Shown here in pieces: positions 1-7,085 of a stretch of DNA of 22,416 bases (positions are counted from its first letter, which is position 1; each line of letters opens with the position of its first letter). The notes under the pieces were generated by a model. The model saw only the letters and a program-made list of their open reading frames with translations, was not told the origin of the DNA and ran no database searches. Source of the stretch: Pseudomonadota bacterium (GTDB taxonomy: Bacteria > Pseudomonadota > Gammaproteobacteria > Acidithiobacillales > Acidithiobacillaceae); NCBI GenBank assembly GCA_021840785.1, contig JAKBXD010000009.1, positions 1 through 22,416 on the forward strand, given 5' to 3'. The translations under genes were made by a program, and so were the position numbers.

Positions 1-123
1 GCTCACACGCAGCTGCTGGCGTGCGTGATGGCGCTCGCGCTGGTGCTCGGCCTGCTTGTAGCTGCGCTCACTTTCGGCCTTGGTAATTGCACCGATCGGG
101 TGCTTCTTTCGACTGCGGCTCAT
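1..123 (-). CDS. Small basic hypothetical protein, 3' end outside the window
   Basis: Reading leftward from an ATG at 123, this frame stays open to the window edge and gives about 41 residues starting MSRSRKKHPIGA. They are very rich in Arg, Lys, His and Gln, with a run of RERHH/ARQQ type that is likely helical. The MSRSR(K/R)K opening resembles a family of short, uncharacterised basic proteins in Proteobacteria; that link is from memory and no function is known to me. The start codon overlaps the stop of the preceding gene in an ATGA arrangement (120-123), which suggests translational coupling. It is reported because the overlap, basic composition and open frame agree, although the gene is incomplete here. 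Confidence 0.55.
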   Translation of the reverse strand, partial: MSRSRKKHPIGAITKAESERSYKQAEHQRERHHARQQLRVS

Positions 124-335
124 CCGCGCCGCCCCTGTGCAGAGCGCGGCCCGTCGACAACGCGGCGCAGGTGGGGCAAGTAGATATTGAGCAGCTCCAC
201 CGCATCGGCCCCTGAGACGCTGCGGTCCTCATCGCCGATCCCGATCTGCTCGAAATCCGAGATCATGCCCCGTACCAGATCGGCGAGAACACCGCCCGAC
301 GAGCCCTGGCAGGACTTCGACTTTCTCTTCGACAT
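120..335 (-). CDS. Hypothetical protein, 71 aa
   Basis: A 71-residue protein with a basic N-terminus (MSKRKSKS), then an acidic, probably helical body containing DLVRGMISDFEQIGIG and a leucine-rich AVELLNIYLPHLRRVV segment. No signal peptide or membrane segment is visible and I do not recognise the family. A GGAG motif about 8 bases upstream of the ATG supports the start. Its stop overlaps the start of the next small gene by the ATGA at 120-123, so the two are probably co-translated. It lies 82 bases after the 93-aa gene on the same strand. The coupling and ribosome-binding site favour a real gene over a chance frame; function unknown. Confidence 0.5.
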   Translation of the reverse strand: MSKRKSKSCQGSSGGVLADLVRGMISDFEQIGIGDEDRSVSGADAVELLNIYLPHLRRVVDGPRSAQGRRG

Positions 336-374
336 TTGTGACTCCGTAGTGGCCTACCTGCCTATAGCGAGCGA

Positions 375-392
375 CCCGCCAGTACCGGCGGG
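375..392. repeat. Short inverted repeat between two small genes
   Basis: A perfect 6-base stem, CCCGCC and GGCGGG, with a 6-base loop lies in the 82-base gap between the 93-aa and 71-aa genes. No T-run follows on either strand, so it is at best a weak attenuator or processing site. Confidence 0.25.
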
Positions 393-417
393 ATCGGATA
401 TGCCAGATCCTCGAAGC

Positions 418-699
418 CTAATCGGCCTGAGACTCGCCTGCGGGCACCCACACCCACGCATTGACCCAGACGCCTCGGTCGCCGACAGAGACCATCGGCT
501 CGTCGTCGATCTCGAGCTCATCCGTGGCGAGCTCGCGGGCCCGCTGGATGTCGCCGGAACAGTTCGCCTGGTCCTCGAATGCCGAATCGACGCGGCTGAT
601 CGCAGCCTGTAGCTCGTGCATCGCCGTGGGCTTGCCCGCAACGACGGCGCGAGAGGCATCAATGAGATTCTGAAACGGAACGTAGGAAAATTTCGCCAT
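418..699 (-). CDS. Hypothetical protein, 93 aa
   Basis: A soluble, acidic protein of 93 residues. The N-terminal half (MAKFSYVPFQNLIDASRAVV) looks helical. The C-terminal half contains an acidic EIDDEPMVS stretch and ends in a tryptophan-rich strand-like segment (GVWVNAWVWVPAG). I do not recognise a named family; the acidic patch followed by the WVWV strand suggests a compact alpha+beta fold. An AAGGTGAG ribosome-binding site sits about 6 bases before the ATG, which is good support for the start. It lies directly downstream of the nrdJ remnant but beyond that gene's terminator (752-781), so it probably has its own promoter or relies on read-through. Role unknown. Confidence 0.55.
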   Translation of the reverse strand: MAKFSYVPFQNLIDASRAVVAGKPTAMHELQAAISRVDSAFEDQANCSGDIQRARELATDELEIDDEPMVSVGDRGVWVNAWVWVPAGESQAD

Positions 700-751
700 G
701 ACAGCTCACCTTTACGTAGTGACCTGCTGGTCTCTAGGTACAACGGGGAAG

Positions 752-781
752 AAAAAGCCCCGGGGGAAACTCCCCGGGGCT
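752..781 (-). terminator. Rho-independent terminator of the nrdJ remnant
   Basis: A perfect 10-base stem, AGCCCCGGGG (756-765) and CCCCGGGGCT (772-781), closes a 6-base loop. On the minus strand it is followed at once by TTTTT. It begins 13 bases after the stop of the nrdJ reading frame (794), the expected place for an intrinsic terminator on that strand. Confidence 0.85.
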
Positions 782-793
782 GTGACTGTCAGG

Positions 794-1390
794 TCAGGCG
801 TACCGACCGTACGTCCCTTCCTTCAACGCGTCAAAGAGGTTGGCAGCGGTGTGGGTCTCCCCGTCGTACTCGACGAGTTCGTCCCCACGCGCGCGCACCA
901 CCTCGCCACTTTCGGTCTTGAAGACGTAGACCGTCTCCTTCAGGTCCTTCTCCTTGACCAGCACACCCTGGAACGCCGCCGGGTTGAACCGGAACGTCGT
1001 ACAGCCCTTCAGCCCCTGCTCGTGCGCAAGGAGGTAGAGGCCCTTGAATCGCTCGAATGGGATGTCCGTCGGGACATTGACCGTCTTCGAGATCGAGGAG
1101 TCCACCCACTTTTGCGCCGCGGCCTGCATGGTCACGTGCTGCTCAGGCGTGATGTCGTCGGTCGTTACGAACGCTGCCGGGAGCCGATCCTCGGCCCGCT
1201 CGGCATCCGGCGAGGCATTGGCATTCACCAGGTGGCGATACGCCAGCAGCTCGAAGGACATCACCTCGGAGCGTTCCTTGGTCTTTTGCCTTCCTTGATC
1301 ACGTTGCGGAAGTACCGCGCCTGCAACACCCTGCCTGACACTCCGTCGCCACCCTTCAAGCCATCCTGCTCCATCTCCGGACGCTGCGAG
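794..1390 (-). pseudogene. nrdJ: C-terminal remnant of adenosylcobalamin-dependent ribonucleotide reductase, frameshifted
   Basis: The product of the frame ending at 794 matches the C-terminal end of class II (B12-dependent) ribonucleotide reductases: QKWVDSSISKTVNVP, GLKGCTTFRFNP and the terminal EYDGETHTAANLFDALKEG. These enzymes reduce ribonucleotides for DNA synthesis and are normally 700 or more residues long; only about 155 remain in this frame. Just upstream the homology continues in another frame (ARYFRNVIKEGK, then KTKERSEVMSFELLAYRHL). A one-base loss from the A-run on the coding strand (plus-strand T-run 1284-1287) would explain the switch. Above about 1390 no reductase-like sequence remains and the iclR promoter begins. 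The gene is 5'-truncated and frameshifted. The C-terminal identity is secure; the upstream limit is uncertain, and a sequencing error could account for the frameshift alone. Confidence 0.8.
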
Positions 1391-1399
1391 AGTCCTTGG

Positions 1400-1439
1400 T
1401 TTCTAGAAATTTGGCGCGGACGTTTGATTGTTCTATACT
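1400..1439 (+). promoter_or_regulatory. Sigma-70-type promoter of the IclR gene with adjacent palindrome
   Basis: TTGGCG at 1411-1416 and TATACT at 1434-1439 are separated by 17 bases, a good match to the -35/-10 consensus. The perfect palindrome TTTCTAGAAA (1400-1409) abuts the -35 box and could be an operator for autoregulation or an A/T-rich upstream element. The start codon lies 47 bases downstream of the -10 box. Confidence 0.55.
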
Positions 1440-1486
1440 TTCCTCTATATATAAGCTCGTTGCTCGAAAGGCGTTAACACTCGCAC

Positions 1487-2251
1487 ATGAATAAGAAGAC
1501 AGAGACCCACCGCACCGTACGGTATGAGGCTCCCGCGCTTGAGAAGGGATTGGACATTCTGGAGTTGCTTTCCGGAACAACCGAGTCCATGTACCTGTCC
1601 CAGATCTCCCAGGCAGTTGGTCGCTCTCGAAGTGAGATATACCGCGTCCTACAGGTTCTCGAGCGACGCGGGTACCTAGCACGTTCTGCGGACGATCATT
1701 ACGCAATGACGAACCACTTGTTTCGTCTCGTTATGAAGCGCCCGACAACGAGCGGTCTGCTCGAAGCCGCCTTACCCATGATGCATAAGCTGTCCGACGA
1801 GATCCAGCAGTCTTGCCATCTCGTCGTTCCATCGGATCAGTTCACGGTGGTAATCGCGTCCGTAGAGTCACCATATGAACTGGGAATGGTCGTTCGTATT
1901 GGACACCGACGCCCGCTACTCGAGGCAACATCTGGACTCGTGATAGTCGCGTATCAACCAGACGCGGTTCGAGAACGGTGGATCGACAAGTACTCGACAC
2001 AGCGGCGTCTGCAGGCACGCACCGCTGTTCGACAAACCATTGCCGCAATACGAACGCGGGGCTATGCGGCAATACCCAGCGCTGTGGTTCCGGGGGTTAC
2101 CGACATCTCCGCGCCCGTGATGCGGAGATCAGCTGCCGCAGCGGCTCTGGCGGTCCCGTACATGAAGCTCTCTGGGATACGCGTCTCGCAGGATGACGTA
2201 GCTGCTCAACTCCTGGCTACAACGGAACATATCTCGAGCGAATTGCGGTAA
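1487..2251 (+). CDS. IclR-family transcriptional regulator
   Basis: A 254-residue protein of normal IclR length. Residues about 15-75 form the N-terminal winged helix-turn-helix (ALEKGLDILELLS, then YLSQISQAVGRSRSEIYRVLQVLERRGYL). Residues about 85-250 form the effector-binding domain, with the typical SCHLVV, ESP and RIGHRRPLLEATSG patterns and a late AAALAVPY strand. IclR proteins bind DNA as dimers or tetramers and usually repress sugar- or aromatic-acid operons until a pathway intermediate binds. Its place at the edge of a fucose-type catabolic locus makes it the likely local regulator, as in the Campylobacter jejuni fucose locus. It converges on the FAH-family gene with only 30 bases between stops. 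The effector is not predictable from sequence. An AAAGG about 13 bases before the ATG is a weak ribosome-binding site. Confidence 0.9.
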   Translation: MNKKTETHRTVRYEAPALEKGLDILELLSGTTESMYLSQISQAVGRSRSEIYRVLQVLERRGYLARSADDHYAMTNHLFRLVMKRPTTSGLLEAALPMMHKLSDEIQQSCHLVVPSDQFTVVIASVESPYELGMVVRIGHRRPLLEATSGLVIVAYQPDAVRERWIDKYSTQRRLQARTAVRQTIAAIRTRGYAAIPSAVVPGVTDISAPVMRRSAAAAALAVPYMKLSGIRVSQDDVAAQLLATTEHISSELR

Positions 2252-2281
2252 TTGTCCTCACCGATCGCGCGACGGCGTCGA

Positions 2282-3136
2282 CTAACTCGCGTCCGTCTCC
2301 GCGATAACGCGATGGCGCTGAACGCCAAGGCACGTGATACCCAACTCCATGTGGTCTCCTCGCTGTAGGTACTGGGGAGGCTTCAGACCGAGTCCGACTC
2401 CCGCGGGAGTTCCCGTGCTAATAATGTCGCCTGGCATCAACGTCATAAATTGACTGATGTAACTAATGAGCGCCGGCACGTTGAAGATCATATTGCCGGT
2501 GTTGCCGTCCTGACGACGCTGGCCATTGACGGAAAGCCAAATCGCAAGCGACTCTGTGCTCGGCAACTCATCCCGGGTGACGAGCCATGGACCGATTGGT
2601 CCAAACGTGTCGTAGCTTTTTCCTTTGGTCCATTGACCGCCCCGCTCAAGCTGCGCCTCGCGCTCAGATAAATCATTGACAACAAGGTATCCGCCGACAT
2701 AATCGAGCGCCTCTTCAATAGGCACTCGCCTCGCCGTACGACCAATGACGACTCCGAGTTCGACCTCCCAATCTGTCTTGCGGCTACCTGTGGGAATCAC
2801 CACGTCATCGAACGGACCACAAATGGCGCTCGTCGCCTTGAGGAACAGCACCGGCTCATTGGGCGCCACCATGCCGGACTCCGCCGCGTGATCGCGATAG
2901 TTAAGGCCCACGCATATGATCTTCCCGACTGACGAAACGGGCGGACCGAGACGGCCGGATGCAGCGAGTTCCGGCAGATCCCGCGGGTCTCGCGCCATAA
3001 TCAGTGCAAGAACCTCTGGTCCGAGGGTTGCTCCGCCAACATCCGGAATGACATCTGCTAGACTCCGCATCTTCCCTTCCGCATCCACCAGCCCGGGCAC
3101 TTCGCTACCGGGTTGTCCCACTCTCACCAATTTCAT
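2282..3136 (-). CDS. FAH-family 2,4-diketo-3-deoxy-L-fuconate hydrolase (predicted)
   Basis: A 284-residue member of the fumarylacetoacetate hydrolase family, the usual length for acylpyruvase-type enzymes. Visible landmarks are GLNYRDHA (residues 77-84), the metal-ligand motif DWEVELGVVIG (E124 and E126), VVNDLSER with D155, KGKSYDTFGPIGPW (171-184) and the C-terminal GDIISTGTPAGVG. Family members acting on 2,4-diketo-3-deoxy-L-fuconate or -rhamnonate hydrolyse it to pyruvate and lactate; next to the SDRs and dehydratase here that is the best prediction, the last step of the pathway. A longer reading frame begins at 3193, but AAGGAC lies just before the ATG at 3136, and MKLVRVG is the usual family N-terminus, so I chose 3136. 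A ureidoglycolate-type activity cannot be excluded from sequence. Confidence 0.85.
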   Translation of the reverse strand: MKLVRVGQPGSEVPGLVDAEGKMRSLADVIPDVGGATLGPEVLALIMARDPRDLPELAASGRLGPPVSSVGKIICVGLNYRDHAAESGMVAPNEPVLFLKATSAICGPFDDVVIPTGSRKTDWEVELGVVIGRTARRVPIEEALDYVGGYLVVNDLSEREAQLERGGQWTKGKSYDTFGPIGPWLVTRDELPSTESLAIWLSVNGQRRQDGNTGNMIFNVPALISYISQFMTLMPGDIISTGTPAGVGLGLKPPQYLQRGDHMELGITCLGVQRHRVIAETDAS

Positions 3137-3491
3137 AAACGTCCTTCGACTAACTTGCCACTCGAAATACACACGCGAGCCGCACGCCCGCATGTCTGCT
3201 CCGATAACGGGTGACCGGTCGCCTACGACATAGCTCCTCCCGACTCGCGTCAGACCGTATCGGACACTCTGGAAAGCGAATTCGGAGTGACAGCGCCAAG
3301 CCGCATCTCCCGGACATATACTCGATGCGCAGCGCTACGTTCCACGAGCGCACATCGGTTATTTGCGCCCGCCTGCTAATAAAACGCTGTCCCACCAGCG
3401 AATAGTATGGGATAATTGTTTAACAAGGTCAAGATCGCGCCATCCGAGCATGCTCGCGCTGAGAACCTCCAAACTCCCCGGGGACCTAGAC
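3137..3491. other. Divergent intergenic region
   Basis: This 355-base gap separates the divergent hydrolase and GH29-like genes. It must hold promoters for both directions. A GATAAT at 3411-3416 could be a -10 box for the plus-strand gene, but no good -35 box stands 16-18 bases before it. No convincing gene, terminator or long repeat was seen. Confidence 0.4.
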
Positions 3492-5078
3492 ATGTCCGAT
3501 AAGTTAACGAGAAAAGACTTCTTGCGCGCTGTGGGACTTTCGACTGTGGCGGCTGGCCTCAGTCCAACCGTCTTCGCACACGACAGCACACACAGCCTTC
3601 CCGGACCAAGGTTTGGACATTCACTCCCTGCGCGCCGACCGCTCATCACGCACCTTAACCCCATCCTGCGTCTCTATCCGGCACAAACCGTTGCGCGGAC
3701 AGGCGCCGTGCAATTCGGCGCGGCGGAGCTCGACGTCATGTTGCCATTTTTCGGCGATGGCGAGGTCGAGTGGACGACCACTGTGCCAAATGCCGGCGAA
3801 TATACGGTCGCCGCATGTTACGCCAGCACGAGAGCGGGAGTTCCCTTCAAGATCTCGTGCGGGACCACAGAGATTGCCCATGCCACCGAGGTCACTGAGG
3901 GATTCTATTTACCGCTTCCCGCTGAGCCGCCTGTGAAGTCGGTACCTCTCGCGAAACCCACGTTTTGGGCTCAGCGGCAGTTCTATTGTTTTGACCGAGT
4001 ACAGCTGCCCGGAACGATTCGCATGGCATGTGGGGTCAACGTCGTTAAACTGCGAGTATCCGGTCCAAAGGGTGGTGAACTGTTCCGTCTCCGGTCTCTT
4101 GAATTCACACCAGTCACCCGCACCGCAGAAGTCCGACAAGAAGAAGGTCGTGCGCTCAGGCATCGCGCCAACACTGACTGGTTCGCAAAGGCTGGGTACG
4201 GCGTTTGGTTCCACTTCATCTATCTCACGACGCCGAGACATGGCCCGCGGGAGCCGTATGCCCAAGCCGTGGCTGATCTTGACGTCGAGGCACTCGCGCG
4301 TCGCGCAGACGAGATGGGCGCCGGCTACGTAATTCTCACCACAAATCACGGTCATCCCACCTGTCCGGCCCCGATCAAGGCCTGGGAGGCACTCCATCCC
4401 GGATGGACCACGAAACGCGATTTGATCGCAGACTTCGCGGCCGCGCTAGCGCGATACGGCATACGCCTCATGCTGTACATGAATTGTCCGGGACTCGGGG
4501 ACCTCGTGCAACTGCCTAGCTCGGCCCTAGACCGACCCACATACAGCGAGGAACAGTATGCTGAGATTCTCATCCAAGTTCTTTCGGAATTCGGGCAACG
4601 GTATCGCGATAAGGTAGCTGGCTATTGGTTCGACTCGTGGTTTCAGACCGACGAGTCCTACCCAGACCTACCGTTCGAAGCACTTGATCGTGCCATCAAG
4701 ATCGGTAACCCGGACTGTCTGGTTGCATACAATTACTGGGCGTTCCCCATCGAGACGCTTTGGCAGGACTATTGGGCTGGCGAACTGACCGAACTGCCTT
4801 TACGACCTTTTGACTCGCGCTACATTCGCCGCGGCGCGGGCAAGGGGCTCCAAGCGCACAGCGCAATTCGACTGGACTCCTCCTGGTTTCACATCGAACC
4901 AAATACGTCCATCGGTCCTCCGCTGTACACGGCACCGCAGCTCGGCGATTACATCAACGCCTGCATGCGCGCTCAGGGAGTCGTCTCGATCGGTATCGCG
5001 CTTTACCAAAACGGAACACTCGATGACTCCTCCATGCAGCTAATGCGTGACGTTAGGCGACTTGTACGCGGAAGGTGA
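3492..5078 (+). CDS. Exported GH29-like glycoside hydrolase, divergent
   Basis: A 528-residue protein with an N-terminal export signal (TRKDFLRAVGLSTVAAGLSPTVFA), resembling a twin-arginine signal but with RK instead of RR. Residues about 58-210 look like a beta-sandwich, possibly carbohydrate-binding. Residues about 225-528 follow the order of GH29 fucosidases: GYGVWFHF (236-242; compare GLFIHWG), GAGYVILTTNHGH (277-288), RLMLYMN, and GYWFDSW, whose D381 matches the GH29 nucleophile. The HHDGF sugar-binding motif of classical GH29 is replaced by NHGHPT, so substrate preference may differ. The first ATG in frame is at 3363, but the signal peptide and a GGGGA before 3492 point to 3492. It is probably periplasmic or exported and releases a deoxysugar for the locus. 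Family membership is likely, exact specificity open. Confidence 0.7.
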   Translation: MSDKLTRKDFLRAVGLSTVAAGLSPTVFAHDSTHSLPGPRFGHSLPARRPLITHLNPILRLYPAQTVARTGAVQFGAAELDVMLPFFGDGEVEWTTTVPNAGEYTVAACYASTRAGVPFKISCGTTEIAHATEVTEGFYLPLPAEPPVKSVPLAKPTFWAQRQFYCFDRVQLPGTIRMACGVNVVKLRVSGPKGGELFRLRSLEFTPVTRTAEVRQEEGRALRHRANTDWFAKAGYGVWFHFIYLTTPRHGPREPYAQAVADLDVEALARRADEMGAGYVILTTNHGHPTCPAPIKAWEALHPGWTTKRDLIADFAAALARYGIRLMLYMNCPGLGDLVQLPSSALDRPTYSEEQYAEILIQVLSEFGQRYRDKVAGYWFDSWFQTDESYPDLPFEALDRAIKIGNPDCLVAYNYWAFPIETLWQDYWAGELTELPLRPFDSRYIRRGAGKGLQAHSAIRLDSSWFHIEPNTSIGPPLYTAPQLGDYINACMRAQGVVSIGIALYQNGTLDDSSMQLMRDVRRLVRGR

Positions 5079-5455
5079 CGGCCCAACGCCGGAGTAAGCC
5101 GGGAACTTCCAGTCCGGCCTCTCGCACCACCGTACGCGACACTCTCGAGCCATACGGCTCCAGCCGCCCAGACCGGGACTCTAGTGCACCAGTACGGCAC
5201 TCCGCCAACTGGTCACTTCTGGCGCCCACGGCGGCCGCTCGGCTCATTCCCATAACCGATCGCCCAGCACGTTAATACGACATCGCATGTTTCGTCCGCT
5301 CCTCCGCACATATCAGGTCCGACGACCTACCTGTCGCACGCCGCTGGTACGCCCTCCGAGCGCCCCCGTCCATACTATAGCCGTCCGTTCTGTCAACAGC
5401 GCGAGTTCGGTAGCACCTTGTCGCCTTCTGCGCGCGCCGCTTCAGGCCCCGACCC
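5079..5455. other. Gene-free gap between convergent genes
   Basis: A gap of 377 bases between the stops of the GH29-like gene and the MFS transporter. Small stem-loops occur, such as GAGCC-ATAC-GGCTC near 5145-5160, but none has a T-run, so no firm terminator can be assigned. No plausible coding frame or repeat was seen. Confidence 0.4.
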
Positions 5456-6826
5456 TTATGCGGAATCGGCAGTCTCCCCGACGTGAAACAGCTCCCGCTC
5501 AATGTCTTCCAGCGTCTTGCCCTTCGTCTCCGGAACAAACCGCCACATGAACAGCAGGCACACGACGCAAATGCCGGCAAACACGTAGAACACAGCACCC
5601 TTGAAGACCGCCAGCATCGACGGGAATAGCAGCAGCACCACCCAGTTGCCTCCCCACAAGAACATGACCGATAGGGACGAGGCCGCTCCACGAACTCGCG
5701 TCGGGAAAATCTCCGACACCATGACCCAATAGATGCCTCCCATCCCGAAATTGAACGCGTAAATGTACAGCAGCGTGCACGCCACCATTTCCCAACCGAG
5801 TCCACCGTTCGCAGCACGCCCAAAAAAGACACCCATCAATCCAATCGAAAGAGCCATTGCCGTGATCGCCATCAGCATAATTGGCCGTCGACCAAGACGA
5901 TCCACCACGAGCATCGACGATATTGTCCCGACAATCAATGCGACCCCGTTAACGACCTGATAGACAAGGGCATTGGCGACCCCTACTCCCACGGAAGTGT
6001 AGATACTTGGGGCGTAGTACATGATCACATTGATTCCCGTAATCGCCTGAAAGAGCGCAAGCGTCATGGCCATGAACATCACAGCGCGAACGCCACGTTT
6101 GAACAGCTCCCGAATTCCCCCCTTCTCTTCGTTGAGCGTCGCGCGGATCTCCTGTGTCTCGCTCTCTGCCACCGCATCCCCATGTAGACGGCGCAAGACT
6201 GCTCGCGACTCGCTCACTCTCCCACGCTTCATCAGCCATCGCGGACTCTCAGGCATCACCAATGTCAGCACCAAGAACACGACCGCTGGAACCCCCGTCG
6301 CCACGAACATCAGCCTCCAGCCGCGCTCCGCAAGCCATTGCGCATTCCCCCCTCTGCCGATCCAGGCGTTGACCACATACGCCAGAGTCATTCCGGTCAC
6401 AATGCCGAATTGATGCAACGACACGAGCGCCCCACGGATCTTCGGGGGCGCTATTTCGGCGATATAGACCGGCACGAGAAGCGATGCAAACCCGACTCCA
6501 ACGCCGCCCATGATGCGAGCCATCACCAATTGCCGTACCGATGGTGCTGCATAACACCAAAGAGCCGATATGAGAAAAATTAGTGCGGACGCAACGAACA
6601 TGCGGCGGCGCCCGACCCAATCCGTCAACCGCCCGACGACAAGCACTCCTATCACGCACCCGAGAAGCGCACTGCCCACAACCCATCCGAGCGCAATCGG
6701 ATCGAGGTGAAAATGTGCCCGTAATGCATCGGCGGTACCCGAGATCACGGCCGTGTCATATCCGTATATTGAGCTGTCGACGGCCGCCGCAACACAGATC
6801 AGTCGCAAATACAGTGCTTTGTTCAT
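5456..6826 (-). CDS. MFS sugar porter (sugar:H+ symporter type)
   Basis: A 456-residue protein with about twelve hydrophobic segments. It carries the sugar-porter signatures: GYDTAVISG in helix 1, GRLTDWVGRRRM after helix 2, PESPRWL before the central loop, QAITGINVIMYYAP in helix 7, DRLGRRPIM after helix 8 and PETKGKTLEDIE at the C-terminus. Such proteins import monosaccharides with protons across the inner membrane. In this locus L-fucose or a related deoxyhexose is the likely cargo. It resembles the XylE/GalP branch rather than classical FucP, so cargo is inferred from context only. It is 259 bases downstream of dld on the same strand. The ATG at 6826 is preceded by a weak AAGAG. A decayed paralogue lies at about 14000-15390. 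Confidence 0.9.
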   Translation of the reverse strand: MNKALYLRLICVAAAVDSSIYGYDTAVISGTADALRAHFHLDPIALGWVVGSALLGCVIGVLVVGRLTDWVGRRRMFVASALIFLISALWCYAAPSVRQLVMARIMGGVGVGFASLLVPVYIAEIAPPKIRGALVSLHQFGIVTGMTLAYVVNAWIGRGGNAQWLAERGWRLMFVATGVPAVVFLVLTLVMPESPRWLMKRGRVSESRAVLRRLHGDAVAESETQEIRATLNEEKGGIRELFKRGVRAVMFMAMTLALFQAITGINVIMYYAPSIYTSVGVGVANALVYQVVNGVALIVGTISSMLVVDRLGRRPIMLMAITAMALSIGLMGVFFGRAANGGLGWEMVACTLLYIYAFNFGMGGIYWVMVSEIFPTRVRGAASSLSVMFLWGGNWVVLLLFPSMLAVFKGAVFYVFAGICVVCLLFMWRFVPETKGKTLEDIERELFHVGETADSA

Positions 6827-7085
6827 GTCTCTTAGGCAGGGTTGTTCATAGATCCATCAGGGTATTCGCGTTTCCGGGTACACAGCAGCGCCACTCGACT
6901 TTCCCGTGTGACAAAGATGTACATGCGCACCACTCCTCCGCACACTCTGCATCGTCGTTTCCCCTTCGATGCGCACGCACCCGACCACACAGGACGACTT
7001 CCTCCGTCGTCATAGCGGGCCGCGCACCGAGGTCGCTCCTCGGTACCATCTCAGCGTATCGAGTGTGCACAACCATCGTTCACAG

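Noticed and set aside
698..1477. Plus-strand frame of about 259 codons opposite nrdJ
   Set aside because: It is antisense to the well-matched reductase C-terminus and has no family resemblance or ribosome-binding site.
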